Source: Blautia sp. An249 (GTDB taxonomy: Bacteria > Bacillota > Clostridia > Lachnospirales > Lachnospiraceae). From it: 64,000 nucleotides of DNA. Under the pieces are notes generated by a model, which was given only the letters and a program-made list of their open reading frames with translations, did not search any database and had not been told where the DNA came from. Both the position numbers and the translations under genes were made by a program. Within the stretch, counting starts at the first letter, position 1, and every line of letters begins with the position of its first letter. This document shows positions 43,462 to 52,226 of the stretch, in pieces. The stretch is from NCBI RefSeq assembly GCF_002159835.1, contig NZ_NFJL01000013.1, forward strand, positions 46,578 through 110,577, written 5' to 3'.

Positions 43462-44388
43462 ATGATTCAGAAATTAATTAGCAAAATACAGAAGACCAAT
43501 GCACCAATTGTTGTGGGACTGGATCCCATGCTGAACTATATTCCGGAGCACATCCAGAAGAAAGCGTTCCAGGAATACGGCGAGACACTGGAGGGAGCTG
43601 CAGAAGCAATCTGGCAGTATAACAAAGGAATTGTGGACGCTGTCTGGGATTTAATACCGGCAGTGAAACCTCAGATTGCCATGTACGAGCAGTTCGGAAT
43701 TCCGGGAATGGAAGCGTATAAGAAGACGGTAGATTACTGTAAGTCCAGAGATCTTGTGGTAATCGGTGATATTAAAAGAGGAGATATTGGTTCTACTTCA
43801 GCGGCTTATGCTGTGGGCCATCTGGGAAAAGTTCAGGTGGGAAACAAAACATATGCCGGCTTTGACGAAGATTTTGCCACAGTAAATCCCTATCTGGGAA
43901 CGGATGGCGTAAAACCGTTTATTGATGTGTGCAAAGAAGAAAAGAAAGGTCTGTTTATCCTGGTAAAAACCTCTAACCCATCCAGTGGAGAATTTCAGGA
44001 TCAGTTAGTGAACGGCCGTCCGCTCTATGAACTGGTGGGAGAGAAAGTAGCCCAGTGGGGCGAAGAGCATATGGGAGAAACCTATAGTTATATCGGAGCT
44101 GTTGTGGGGGCAACTTATCCGGAAATGGGAAAAGTTCTCCGTAAATTAATGCCGAAAACCTTTATCCTGGTTCCGGGATACGGCGCTCAGGGCGGACAGG
44201 GAAAAGATCTGGTTCACTTCTTCAATGAAGACGGACTGGGGGCTATTGTAAATTCCTCCCGTGGAATTATTGCGGCTTATAAACAGGAAAAATATGCGCA
44301 TATCGGAGAGCTGAACTATGCGGATGCTTCCCGCCAGGCAGTTGTGGATATGGTTGAAGATATTTCCAAAGCTCTGGGACAGAAATAA
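43462..44388 (+). CDS. pyrF: Orotidine 5'-phosphate decarboxylase (type 2)
   Basis: 308 residues, the longer PyrF subfamily 2 form. Makes UMP from OMP. Hallmarks: VVGLDPMLNYIP and the catalytic Asp-Lys-Asp array in VIGDIKRGDIGSTSAAYA; later VPGYGAQGGQGKD and VNSSRGIIAAY of the phosphate site. Second gene of the pyr operon, 14 nt after pyrC and 23 nt before pyrK. Confidence 0.96.
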   Translation: MIQKLISKIQKTNAPIVVGLDPMLNYIPEHIQKKAFQEYGETLEGAAEAIWQYNKGIVDAVWDLIPAVKPQIAMYEQFGIPGMEAYKKTVDYCKSRDLVVIGDIKRGDIGSTSAAYAVGHLGKVQVGNKTYAGFDEDFATVNPYLGTDGVKPFIDVCKEEKKGLFILVKTSNPSSGEFQDQLVNGRPLYELVGEKVAQWGEEHMGETYSYIGAVVGATYPEMGKVLRKLMPKTFILVPGYGAQGGQGKDLVHFFNEDGLGAIVNSSRGIIAAYKQEKYAHIGELNYADASRQAVVDMVEDISKALGQK

Positions 44389-44411
44389 ATTCAGATAAGC
44401 AGGAGGCATTT

Positions 44412-45188
44412 ATGGGAAACAAGAGAAAAGAAGAATGCCGGATTGTCAGTCAGGAAGAACTGCTGGACGGTATTTACAGCATGTGGCTGCAGACAGAAGA
44501 AATTGCAGAAGAAGCTTTGCCGGGTCAGTTTTTATCCCTGTACAGCCGGGATGGAAGCCGGATTCTTCCAAGACCAATCAGCATTTGTGAAATTAACAGA
44601 GAAAAGAAACAGATACGGCTTGTCTACCGGGTAGCAGGAAAAGGAACAGAGGAATTTTCCAGGTACCATCCGGGGATTTCCCTTTCTGTTGTGGGACCAT
44701 TGGGAAACGGATTTCCCGTTAAAGAAGCAGAAGGAAAGACGGTCTTTTTAATGGGAGGCGGAATCGGAATTCCTCCCCTGTTGGAAACGGCAAAACAGAT
44801 TCGGGGAGATGTGAAAGTAATCGCAGGATACCGGGACAAGCAGTTCCTGACAGAAGAGTTTGCCAGGTTTGGCGAGGTTTTTGTGGCGACAGAAGACGGC
44901 AGTGTCGGAACCAAAGGAAACGTCATGGATGTTATCCGGGAAAAGGAGCTGAAAGCAGATATGATTATGGCCTGCGGGCCCACCCCCATGCTGAAAGCCA
45001 TTAAGGCGTATGCCGAAGAACGGGGGATTCCCTGTTATCTGTCTTTAGAAGAACGTATGGCCTGTGGAATCGGAGCCTGTCTGGCCTGTGTCTGCCAGTC
45101 AAAAGAGGTGGACGCCCATTCCCACGTTCATAATAAGAGAATCTGTAAGGACGGCCCTGTATTTCTGAGTACGGAGGTAGAACTGTAA
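44412..45188 (+). CDS. pyrK: Dihydroorotate dehydrogenase B, electron-transfer subunit PyrK
   Basis: 258 residues. FAD domain (RPISICEINREKKQIRL), NAD domain (FLMGGGIGIPPLL, IMACGPTPMLKA) and the [2Fe-2S] cysteines in MACGIGACLACVC plus RICKDGPVF. Passes electrons from dihydroorotate oxidation to NAD+. Shares its last base with the pyrD ATG (TAATG-type junction), matching the stoichiometric PyrK-PyrDB complex. Confidence 0.96.
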   Translation: MGNKRKEECRIVSQEELLDGIYSMWLQTEEIAEEALPGQFLSLYSRDGSRILPRPISICEINREKKQIRLVYRVAGKGTEEFSRYHPGISLSVVGPLGNGFPVKEAEGKTVFLMGGGIGIPPLLETAKQIRGDVKVIAGYRDKQFLTEEFARFGEVFVATEDGSVGTKGNVMDVIREKELKADMIMACGPTPMLKAIKAYAEERGIPCYLSLEERMACGIGACLACVCQSKEVDAHSHVHNKRICKDGPVFLSTEVEL

Positions 45189-46090
45189 TGAATACAAAAG
45201 TAAATCTTGCGGGAGTGGAATTGAAAAATCCGGTTATGACGGCATCCGGAACTTTTGGATCCGGAGAAGAGTACAGTGAGTTTGTGGATTTAAATAAGTT
45301 GGGAGCTGTGGTGACAAAAGGGGTCGCGGCAGTGCCGTGGCCGGGAAATCCTACCCCCAGAATTGCGGAAACTTACGGGGGAATGTTAAATGCCATCGGC
45401 CTGCAGAATCCGGGTATTGACGTGTTCTGTGAGAGAGATATTCCTTTTTTAAAGAAATTCGATACGAAGATTATTGTAAATGTGTGTGGAAAAACCACAG
45501 AAGACTACTGTGCAGTTGTGGAACGTCTTTCTGAAGAGCCGGTGGATATGTTGGAGATGAATATTTCCTGCCCCAATGTAAAAGAGGGAGGAATCGCTTT
45601 TGGCCAGGATCCAAAGGCAGTGGAAGCAATCACAAAGGAAGTGAAAAAATACGCCAGGCAGCCGGTGATTATGAAGTTGAGCCCCAATGTGACGGATATT
45701 ACAGAAATGGCGAAGGCAGCAGAAGCCGGAGGAGCCGATGTGTTGTCGTTGATTAATACCCTTACCGGGATGAAAATTGATATTCATAAAAGAGCGTTTG
45801 CAATTGCCAATAAAACCGGAGGAATGTCCGGACCGGCTGTGAAACCCATAGCAGTCCGCATGGTATACCAGACTGCAAATGCCGTGAAGATTCCTATTAT
45901 CGGAATGGGAGGAATTTCTAACGGGGAGGACGCTGTGGAATTTTTGCTGGCAGGAGCCACAGCAGTCTCTGTGGGAACCGCCAATTTCCAAAATCCAAGA
46001 GCGACCGAAGAGGTAGTAAAAGGGATTGAAGATTATATGAAACAGTATCAGTTTGAAGATGTACAGGAACTGATAGGGCTGGTAAAATAA
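45188..46090 (+). CDS. pyrD: Dihydroorotate dehydrogenase B, catalytic subunit PyrD
   Basis: 300 residues, class 1B FMN enzyme: NPVMTASGTFGSG, MLEMNISCPNVKEGG (with the catalytic cysteine of the class), VMKLSPNVTDI and IIGMGGISNGEDAVEFLLAGA. Works with PyrK, NAD-linked. Last gene of the operon; a terminator follows. Confidence 0.97.
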   Translation: MNTKVNLAGVELKNPVMTASGTFGSGEEYSEFVDLNKLGAVVTKGVAAVPWPGNPTPRIAETYGGMLNAIGLQNPGIDVFCERDIPFLKKFDTKIIVNVCGKTTEDYCAVVERLSEEPVDMLEMNISCPNVKEGGIAFGQDPKAVEAITKEVKKYARQPVIMKLSPNVTDITEMAKAAEAGGADVLSLINTLTGMKIDIHKRAFAIANKTGGMSGPAVKPIAVRMVYQTANAVKIPIIGMGGISNGEDAVEFLLAGATAVSVGTANFQNPRATEEVVKGIEDYMKQYQFEDVQELIGLVK

Positions 46091-46101
46091 GAAATTCAGC
46101 A

Positions 46102-46140
46102 GGGAGTGCCGATAGAATATGGCACTCCTCTTTTTCTTTT
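46102..46140 (+). terminator. Terminator of the pyr operon
   Basis: GGAGTGCC / GGCACTCC stem, 10-nt loop, then TCTTTTTCTTTT. Confidence 0.88.
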
Positions 46141-46145
46141 AAAAC

Positions 46146-46161
46146 TGTGATATATATCACG
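46146..46161 (+). promoter_or_regulatory. Crp-type operator upstream of the asr regulator
   Basis: TGTGATATATATCACG, with a perfect GTGATATATATCAC palindrome, centred about 41.5 nt upstream of the start predicted from the TAAAAT -10 box at 46183-46188. This is the classical class II activator position, and no -35 box is evident. Confidence 0.75.
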
Positions 46162-46231
46162 GACAGCAGGGAGTCTGTCTGCTAAAATAGAGCATATCAG
46201 ACATCTGCTGTCCTGAAAACAGGAGGGAGTT

Positions 46232-46921
46232 ATGGAAAATTTTACGGTATCCCGACTTCAGGGGCAGCAGTTTTTCAGCGGTTTGTCTGAGAAACGAATT
46301 CAAACAATGCTGGATACGGGAAGAATTCAGACCTACAGGAGAAAAGAACCTGTGTTTTCAGACAGGGAACGCGCTTATTTTGTACGGATTTTACTGTCCG
46401 GCCAGGTTTCCGTCTACAATCTTACCAGGCACGGGAACAGGAAAATCATATTTTTTCTGGGACAGGGACATCTTTTAAACCATGATATACGAAAGACTGC
46501 TTTTACTGCTCTGTGCTGTGAGGCCGTGACAGAGGTCCAGGTACTGGAAATCAGCCGGGCAGATTTTCTCAAATTCATGGAAGAGGATTTCTCTCTTACC
46601 TGCGCGGTCCTGGAAGAATATGAGCGGTATCTGTGGCGTCTTACTCATCAGTTGAAAAATACGGCGGGAAATATGCTGACGGAAAGAAAGATTGCGGCAA
46701 AACTCTGGAAACTGGGACGAGATTTTGGCTCTCCCTGCAAGGATGGAATTATGATTTCTCTTCCTTTTACTATTTCTCTTATGGCAGATTTTGCGGGAGT
46801 TCCCAGGGAAAATGCTTCACGGGCATGTAAAAGACTGGCGGCACGAGGGCTTTTAATCTATCGGAACCGCCGGTTTATTCTTCCGAATCCGGACGGACTT
46901 GCTGAATTTTATAAAATGTAA
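46232..46921 (+). CDS. Crp/Fnr-family regulator, probable activator of asrABC
   Basis: 229 residues. Cyclic-nucleotide-binding-type beta roll (about 15-120), dimer helix and a winged HTH. The recognition helix GVPRENASRACKRLAARGLL keeps the Arg-Glu...Arg pattern that contacts TGTGA half-sites in Crp. No Fnr-type N-terminal cysteine cluster; two adjacent cysteines (LCCEA) lie in the sensory roll. A TGTGA-N6-TCAC site lies at the activator position of its own promoter. It is 12 nt upstream of asrA, so it likely self-activates the whole operon in response to an unknown signal. Confidence 0.9.
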   Translation: MENFTVSRLQGQQFFSGLSEKRIQTMLDTGRIQTYRRKEPVFSDRERAYFVRILLSGQVSVYNLTRHGNRKIIFFLGQGHLLNHDIRKTAFTALCCEAVTEVQVLEISRADFLKFMEEDFSLTCAVLEEYERYLWRLTHQLKNTAGNMLTERKIAAKLWKLGRDFGSPCKDGIMISLPFTISLMADFAGVPRENASRACKRLAARGLLIYRNRRFILPNPDGLAEFYKM

Positions 46922-46933
46922 AGGAGTGTATTT

Positions 46934-47944
46934 ATGGGAAACCTATGGAACCGGAAAGCGCTTGACGTGCTTTTGGAAAACCTGAAAAAAGACTATGATG
47001 TCTATGCACCAAAACGCTGGAGAGGCGATGGCTGCTATTCCGATACGGATACCATACGCTATGGACGCATTGATTCTTTCGATGAAATTGTATGGAATGC
47101 GAAATCAGACTACAGTTTTAAAGAAGCCCTGCTCCCCATTTCGGACACGATTTTGTATTTTACGGAGAATGCAACCCAGATACCGGACGATAAGAAGCCT
47201 CGCCTGATTTTTTTACGGGCCTGTGAAATAAACGCCCTGAAGCGTCTGGACGATATTTATCTGAACAATGGACCGGAGGATTATTATTATAAAAGAATCC
47301 GGGAAAAAGCAAAATTTGTTCTTATAGGATGCAGCCAGTCCTTTGATTCCTGCTTCTGCGTAAGTATGAATACTAACCGGACGGAAAACTTTGACGCTTA
47401 TTGTCACAGAACGAAAGAGGGAGATTTGTATCTGGAGTTTTCCGATTCAGCCCTTGCTTCTTATACGGAAGGAATCCAGGTGCCGGAAGCGGTACAGGAA
47501 ATACAATATGTAACAGAAAATGAGGAAGTGGTTCCCGTACCGGAGAATCTTCCGGCTGATATTGCCGGATCCCAAGTCTGGAAGGAGTACGCAGGCAGAT
47601 GTATCGGCTGTGGCCGCTGCAACTTTGTCTGTCCCACCTGTACCTGTTTCACCATGCAGGATATTTTTTATAAAGACAATGAAAATGCAGGAGAACGCCG
47701 CAGAGTATGGGCGTCCTGTCAGGTGGACGGCTATACGGACATGGCGGGAGGGATTTCTTTCCGGAAAGATCAGGGAGAAAGGATGCGCTTTAAAGTTCTC
47801 CATAAAGTATACAATTACAAGAACCGATTTGGCTATCACATGTGCGTGGGCTGCGGCCGTTGTGAAAACGTATGTCCGGAGTATATTTCTTACATAGAAT
47901 GCCTGCATAAACTGTCAAAGATTGGAGGGAATGAAAATGACTAA
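46934..47944 (+). CDS. asrA: Anaerobic sulfite reductase subunit A
   Basis: 336 residues. Ferredoxin-like electron-input subunit with two [4Fe-4S] groups near the C-terminus (CIGCGRCNFVCPTCTC and CVGCGRCENVCP). Homologous to AsrA of Salmonella and clostridia and to the HydB/beta-subunit family. Together with AsrB and AsrC it reduces sulfite to sulfide in the cytosol. Overlaps asrB by 8 nt. RBS AAAGGAG. Confidence 0.95.
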   Translation: MGNLWNRKALDVLLENLKKDYDVYAPKRWRGDGCYSDTDTIRYGRIDSFDEIVWNAKSDYSFKEALLPISDTILYFTENATQIPDDKKPRLIFLRACEINALKRLDDIYLNNGPEDYYYKRIREKAKFVLIGCSQSFDSCFCVSMNTNRTENFDAYCHRTKEGDLYLEFSDSALASYTEGIQVPEAVQEIQYVTENEEVVPVPENLPADIAGSQVWKEYAGRCIGCGRCNFVCPTCTCFTMQDIFYKDNENAGERRRVWASCQVDGYTDMAGGISFRKDQGERMRFKVLHKVYNYKNRFGYHMCVGCGRCENVCPEYISYIECLHKLSKIGGNEND

Positions 47945-48725
47945 CGCCTATGTGCCGTTTCTGTCTCAGATTAAAGAAATTATTCGTCACACAGAAATCG
48001 AATATACCTTCCGGATGCACTACGAAGGTGCAGTCAAACCCGGCCAGTTTTTTGAAGTTTCAGTGCCGAAATTCGGAGAGGCTCCTATTTCTGTCAGCGG
48101 AATCGGAGAAGACTATGTGGATCTGACTATCCGAAAAGTAGGAAAAGTAACAAATGAAGTTTTTGAAAACCAGGAAGGCAAAAGCCTTTTTATGAGAGGC
48201 CCCTATGGAAATGGATTTCAGATTTCTGACTATGAAGGAAAAGAGCTGGTAATTGTGGCCGGAGGAACCGGAGTTTCCCCGGTGAAAGGCGTAATTGACT
48301 ACTTCGGAAATCATCCGGAAAAAGTAAAATCCATGAAAGTAATTGCCGGTTTTAAATCTCCCAAAGACATCTTGTTTAAAGACGATATAAAACGCTGGGA
48401 AAAGCAGATGGATTTAACGGTTACTGTGGATGCTGCCGAAGAACCGGGCTACCGTGTGGGTCTGGTGACAAAATATATTCCGGATCTGACTTTTGAACAG
48501 AAAGAAAATGTGGCGGCTATCGTTGTAGGACCTCCGATCATGATGAAGTTCGCTGTGGAAGAGCTGAAGAAGCGGGAAATTTGTGACGAACAGATTTGGA
48601 TTTCCCAGGAGAGGAAAATGTGCTGCGGACTGGGAAAATGCGGTCATTGCCGAATGGGAGATGCGTATATTTGTCTGGACGGACCGGTCTTCCGTTATAC
48701 AGATGGAAAGAAATTAGTAGATTAG
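47937..48725 (+). CDS. asrB: Anaerobic sulfite reductase subunit B
   Basis: 262 residues from ATG 47937, 7 nt after GGAGGG. FAD/NAD(P)H oxidoreductase of the PyrK/FNR type: GAVKPGQFFEVSVPKFGEAPIS, VAGGTGVSPVKG, VGPPIMMKF and the iron-sulfur cysteines in MCCGLGKCGHCRMGDAYIC. Supplies electrons from NAD(P)H. Same operon as asrA and asrC. Confidence 0.95.
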   Translation: MTNAYVPFLSQIKEIIRHTEIEYTFRMHYEGAVKPGQFFEVSVPKFGEAPISVSGIGEDYVDLTIRKVGKVTNEVFENQEGKSLFMRGPYGNGFQISDYEGKELVIVAGGTGVSPVKGVIDYFGNHPEKVKSMKVIAGFKSPKDILFKDDIKRWEKQMDLTVTVDAAEEPGYRVGLVTKYIPDLTFEQKENVAAIVVGPPIMMKFAVEELKKREICDEQIWISQERKMCCGLGKCGHCRMGDAYICLDGPVFRYTDGKKLVD

Positions 48726-48738
48726 GAGGTCTGGCTTT

Positions 48739-49710
48739 ATGCATATAGATGTAAATACAAAGAAACTGAAAAAGAATGCATTTCGTGTTTCCAAGCACAG
48801 AGGCATCACAGCCTCCAGAGTCCGGGTGCCGGGGGGAGCCTGCAATGCAGACGTGCTGATGAAAGTTGCGGAAATTGCAAAGGAATACGGAAACGGACAG
48901 GTACATATCACTACCCGTCAGGGATTTGAAATTGAAGGAATCGCTCTGGAAGATATGGGGAAAGTCAATGAAATGCTTCAGCCGGTTATTGAAAATCTGG
49001 ATATTAATCAGGAAGATCCGGGCACCGGTTATGCGTCTTCCGGAACCCGCAATGTCAGCGCCTGTATTGGAAACCGGGTCTGTCCTTTTGGAAATTATAA
49101 TACCGCAGCTTTTGCAAAAAGAATTGAAAAAGCGATTTTTCCCAATGATCTGCATTTCAAAGTTGCTCTTACAGGCTGTGCCAACGACTGTATTAAAGCC
49201 AGGATGCACGATTTCGGAATTATCGGTATGACACTGCCCCAGTATGATCCGTCCAGATGCGTAAGCTGCAATGCCTGTGTCAAAGGCTGCGACTCTCTCT
49301 CAGTAAACGCCCTTAAGATGGAAAATTATAAGATTGTACATAATAAGGAAAAGTGTGTGGGTTGTGGGGTATGCGTGACCAAATGTCCTACCCGCGCATG
49401 GACCAGAAGCGAACAGAAATACTACCGGCTTACGATTATGGGACGTACAGGAAAGAGAAATCCCCGTCTGGGAGAAGACTTCCTGGTGTGGGCAGATGAA
49501 GATACCATTATCAAAGTTATTTTAAATACCTATAAATTTGTAAAACAATACATCAATCCCAATGCGCCCGGTGGAAAGGAGCATATCGGCTACATCATAG
49601 ACCGGGTCGGATTCCATGAATTTAAAAAATGGGCTTTGGATGGAGTAGACTTACTGCCGGAAACCATTGTAAAAGAAAATGTTTACTGGAGCGGGATTCA
49701 TTACCGGTAA
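48739..49710 (+). CDS. asrC: Anaerobic sulfite reductase subunit C (siroheme protein)
   Basis: 323 residues. Catalytic subunit: nitrite/sulfite reductase ferredoxin-like half domain (GITASRVRVPGGACNAD), siroheme/[4Fe-4S] site in IGNRVCPFG and LTGCANDCIKAR, and an inserted ferredoxin domain with CVSCNACVKGC and CVGCGVCVTKCP. Converts sulfite to hydrogen sulfide. Starts 13 nt after asrB with TTAGGAGG. Terminator follows. Confidence 0.95.
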   Translation: MHIDVNTKKLKKNAFRVSKHRGITASRVRVPGGACNADVLMKVAEIAKEYGNGQVHITTRQGFEIEGIALEDMGKVNEMLQPVIENLDINQEDPGTGYASSGTRNVSACIGNRVCPFGNYNTAAFAKRIEKAIFPNDLHFKVALTGCANDCIKARMHDFGIIGMTLPQYDPSRCVSCNACVKGCDSLSVNALKMENYKIVHNKEKCVGCGVCVTKCPTRAWTRSEQKYYRLTIMGRTGKRNPRLGEDFLVWADEDTIIKVILNTYKFVKQYINPNAPGGKEHIGYIIDRVGFHEFKKWALDGVDLLPETIVKENVYWSGIHYR

Positions 49711-49727
49711 ATGATTAAAGAAGAGAA

Positions 49728-49770
49728 AAGGCGGATATATCCCTGTATAAGAGGATGTATCCGCCTTAAA
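49728..49770. terminator. Bidirectional terminator, asrC / MATE gene
   Basis: 15-bp stem with one G-U (49728-49742/49753-49767), between convergent genes. T content after the stem is modest on both strands. Confidence 0.75.
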
Positions 49771-49784
49771 ATTATTGATTCCAA

Positions 49785-51116
49785 TCAGGCATAATGGTAT
49801 TTCCTACGGTTCAGCAGCAAAAAGATCAGTGCAACACAAAAAGCAAGAACTTCGGCAACTGTAATAGAGTACCAGATACCGTCCAGGCCGAAAAAGACAG
49901 GAAGAGCTAAAACAGAGACAATCTGAAATACAAGTGTCCGCATAAAAGAGATTGCCGCTGATACCCCGCCGTTATTGAGGGCGGTAAAAAATGCAGAGGA
50001 GAAAATATTCACACCTGCTAAAAGAAAGGAAAAGGCAAATATCCGGAACGCATGTCTGGTTAAATCGAACAATTCCCTGTCATACCCCACAAATATCTCT
50101 GAAAGGGGACCGGCAAGTACCCATGCGGCCACTGTCATAATGATGCCGGCCGCGCCTACGAGAGTCATGCTCTTTTTCAGCAGGTTTTTTAATTCGCCGG
50201 TATTTCCTGCACCGTAATGATAGCTGATAATCGGCGAAGTTCCGATGGTATAGCCAATAAATATAGCGATAAAAATAAACTGGAAATACATAATGGTGCC
50301 ATAGGCGGCGACGCCGTTTTCTCCTGCGAATTTTATAAGCTGAAGATTATAAATGACACTGATTAACGAAGAAGAAATATTGCTCATAAGTTCCGACGAG
50401 CCGTTGGCACAGGCCTTTAATAAAGCTCTGCCGTCAATTCCGGACTTCCTGAACTGCAGACGACTGCTGTTGGGACGGAGAAAATAAATCAGAGGAAGAA
50501 TTCCGCCCACACACTGGCCGATACCTGTGGCGATTGCCGCTCCCGCAACGCCCCAGTGGAAAACAGCGATAAACAAAGCGTCTAAAATCATGTTTGTAAT
50601 GCCTGCCATTGCCGTCACAACAAGCCCCAGTCTCGGTTTTTCAGCAGCAGCTAAAAATGTCTGAAATACGTTTTGAAGCATAAAGGCAGTATTAAATGCC
50701 AGCACAGTCCTTCCGTAAATGACGCAGTCATCTATCATGGCATCCGTGGCCCCAAGTAAATAAGAGATAGGACGTATAAATACAATGCCGATCAGCGAAA
50801 GCAAAATTCCCAGAACAACTGTAAGTTTTACCAGCATTGTAAAATAGCAGTTCGCCAGTTCCGGATTATCTTCTCCCAGGGTTTTGGCGATTAAGGCGCT
50901 TCCGCCGGTTCCAATCATAAACCCTACGCCTCCCAGTATCATAATAAAAGGCATCACCAGATTGATTGCTGCAAATGGTACTTTTCCCACAAAATTTGAT
51001 ACGAAAAATCCGTCCACAACCCCGTAGATGGAAGTAAAGATCATCATGATAACAGGGGAGAGACAAAAATAAAACAGTTTCTTGTAAGTAAAGTGGCTGG
51101 ATAACTGAATCTTCAT
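49785..51116 (-). CDS. MATE-family multidrug/cation exporter
   Basis: 443 residues, twelve predicted transmembrane segments, two homologous halves. Conserved loops: SIYGVVDGFFVSNFVGKVPFAA, GTGGSALIAKTLGE, and second-half PIISYHYGAG. Exchanges Na+ or H+ for organic cations or metabolites. RBS AAGGAGAAG. Its promoter contains a perfect 7-2-7 palindrome in the spacer, but no regulator gene is adjacent. Confidence 0.92.
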   Translation of the reverse strand: MKIQLSSHFTYKKLFYFCLSPVIMMIFTSIYGVVDGFFVSNFVGKVPFAAINLVMPFIMILGGVGFMIGTGGSALIAKTLGEDNPELANCYFTMLVKLTVVLGILLSLIGIVFIRPISYLLGATDAMIDDCVIYGRTVLAFNTAFMLQNVFQTFLAAAEKPRLGLVVTAMAGITNMILDALFIAVFHWGVAGAAIATGIGQCVGGILPLIYFLRPNSSRLQFRKSGIDGRALLKACANGSSELMSNISSSLISVIYNLQLIKFAGENGVAAYGTIMYFQFIFIAIFIGYTIGTSPIISYHYGAGNTGELKNLLKKSMTLVGAAGIIMTVAAWVLAGPLSEIFVGYDRELFDLTRHAFRIFAFSFLLAGVNIFSSAFFTALNNGGVSAAISFMRTLVFQIVSVLALPVFFGLDGIWYSITVAEVLAFCVALIFLLLNRRKYHYA

Positions 51117-51161
51117 GTTCTTCTCCTTCTATTTTATCGAATCCGGTACATCGTACTAATG

Positions 51162-51190
51162 ATCATAATACGATTTCGTATTAAATTCAA
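51162..51190 (-). promoter_or_regulatory. MATE gene promoter with palindromic operator in the spacer
   Basis: Minus strand TTGAAT, 17-nt spacer, TATGAT. The spacer holds AATACGA-AA-TCGTATT (51167-51182), a perfect 7-bp inverted repeat of the kind bound by MarR or TetR repressors. Confidence 0.7.
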
Positions 51191-51228
51191 TAAAAAAACT
51201 TTATAAATGGGAAAGGGAAATTGGTGAA

Positions 51229-51257
51229 TTGAAAAACTCTTCCAGGTATGGTAAAAT
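51229..51257 (+). promoter_or_regulatory. pyrE promoter
   Basis: TTGAAA, 17-nt spacer, TAAAAT. Confidence 0.7.
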
Positions 51258-51298
51258 TGAAAAGAATTGAATCAGATAAAACGGAGGTTTTAAGGAAG

Positions 51299-51973
51299 AT
51301 GGAACAGTATAAGAAAGAATTTATTGAATTTATGATAGACTGTAATGTATTAAAATTCGGAGATTTTGTGACTAAGAGCGGAAGAAAGACACCTTTCTTT
51401 GTAAATACCGGTTTCTACCGGACGGGCGCGCAGCTTCGGAAACTGGGGCAGTACTATGCGAAGGCCATTGAAAGCAAATTTGGTCTGGACTTTGACGTTT
51501 TATTCGGACCGGCTTATAAGGGAATTCCTCTGACAGTAGCCGCTACCATGGCAATCAGTGAAATGTACGGAAAGGATATCCGTTACTGCTCCAACCGGAA
51601 AGAAGTAAAAGATCACGGCGATAAGGGAATCCTTCTGGGAAGCCCCATCGAAGACGGCGATAAGGTGATTATTATTGAAGATGTGACCACAGCAGGTACT
51701 TCGATTCAGGAAACCCTTCCAATCATTAAAGCCCAGGGAGAAGTAAACCCTGTAGGACTTGTGGTTTCTGTGGATCGGATGGAGAGAGGACAGGGAACCA
51801 AAAGCGCACTGAAAGAAATCGAAGAGAATTACGGACTTCAGACCACTGCTATTGTTACCATGGCTGAAGTGGTAGAACACCTTTATAACAAAGAATATAA
51901 AGGAAGAATTGTCATTGACGATACCATAAAAAAGGCGATTGATGCATATTATGAACAGTATGGCGCAGAATAA
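51299..51973 (+). CDS. pyrE: Orotate phosphoribosyltransferase
   Basis: 224 residues from ATG 51299 (GGAGG about 11 nt upstream). Transfers the PRPP ribose phosphate to orotate. Type I PRTase: FVTKSGRKTPFFVN, FGPAYKGIPL, the PRPP motif VIIIEDVTTAGTSIQE and the flexible loop KEVKDHGDKG. Separated from pyrCFKD by about 5 kb and expressed from its own promoter; a 50-residue membrane protein follows. Confidence 0.96.
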   Translation: MEQYKKEFIEFMIDCNVLKFGDFVTKSGRKTPFFVNTGFYRTGAQLRKLGQYYAKAIESKFGLDFDVLFGPAYKGIPLTVAATMAISEMYGKDIRYCSNRKEVKDHGDKGILLGSPIEDGDKVIIIEDVTTAGTSIQETLPIIKAQGEVNPVGLVVSVDRMERGQGTKSALKEIEENYGLQTTAIVTMAEVVEHLYNKEYKGRIVIDDTIKKAIDAYYEQYGAE

Positions 51974-51997
51974 TCACACAAGAAGGAGGTATCAGCC

Positions 51998-52150
51998 ATG
52001 AATGAAAAAATCTATAAAACCATGTCAAGGACAGGAGCAGGAAATCTTGCTATCGGGATTGTTGTGCTTGTAACAGGGATTGTGGCAGGAACTCTGACGA
52101 TTATTAACGGGGTACAGTTACTGAAAAGAAAATATGAAATTATGATATAG
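51998..52150 (+). CDS. 50-residue single-pass membrane protein
   Basis: ATG 51998 with AAGGAGGT 7 nt upstream, an excellent site; TAG at 52148-52150. The product has a polar N-terminus (MNEKIYKTMSRTGAGNLA), one hydrophobic segment (IGIVVLVTGIVAGTLTII) and a basic tail (LLKRKYEIMI). Not recognised. It lies between pyrE (24 nt before) and the VanZ gene and is probably translated; such short proteins are often missed. Confidence 0.7.
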   Translation: MNEKIYKTMSRTGAGNLAIGIVVLVTGIVAGTLTIINGVQLLKRKYEIMI

Positions 52151-52226
52151 AAAGAGCAGAATCAGGAAGGGGCCGTTGCATGTTACAGCAGTCCCTTTTG
52201 AACTGTCTGATACAGGGGTAATTATC

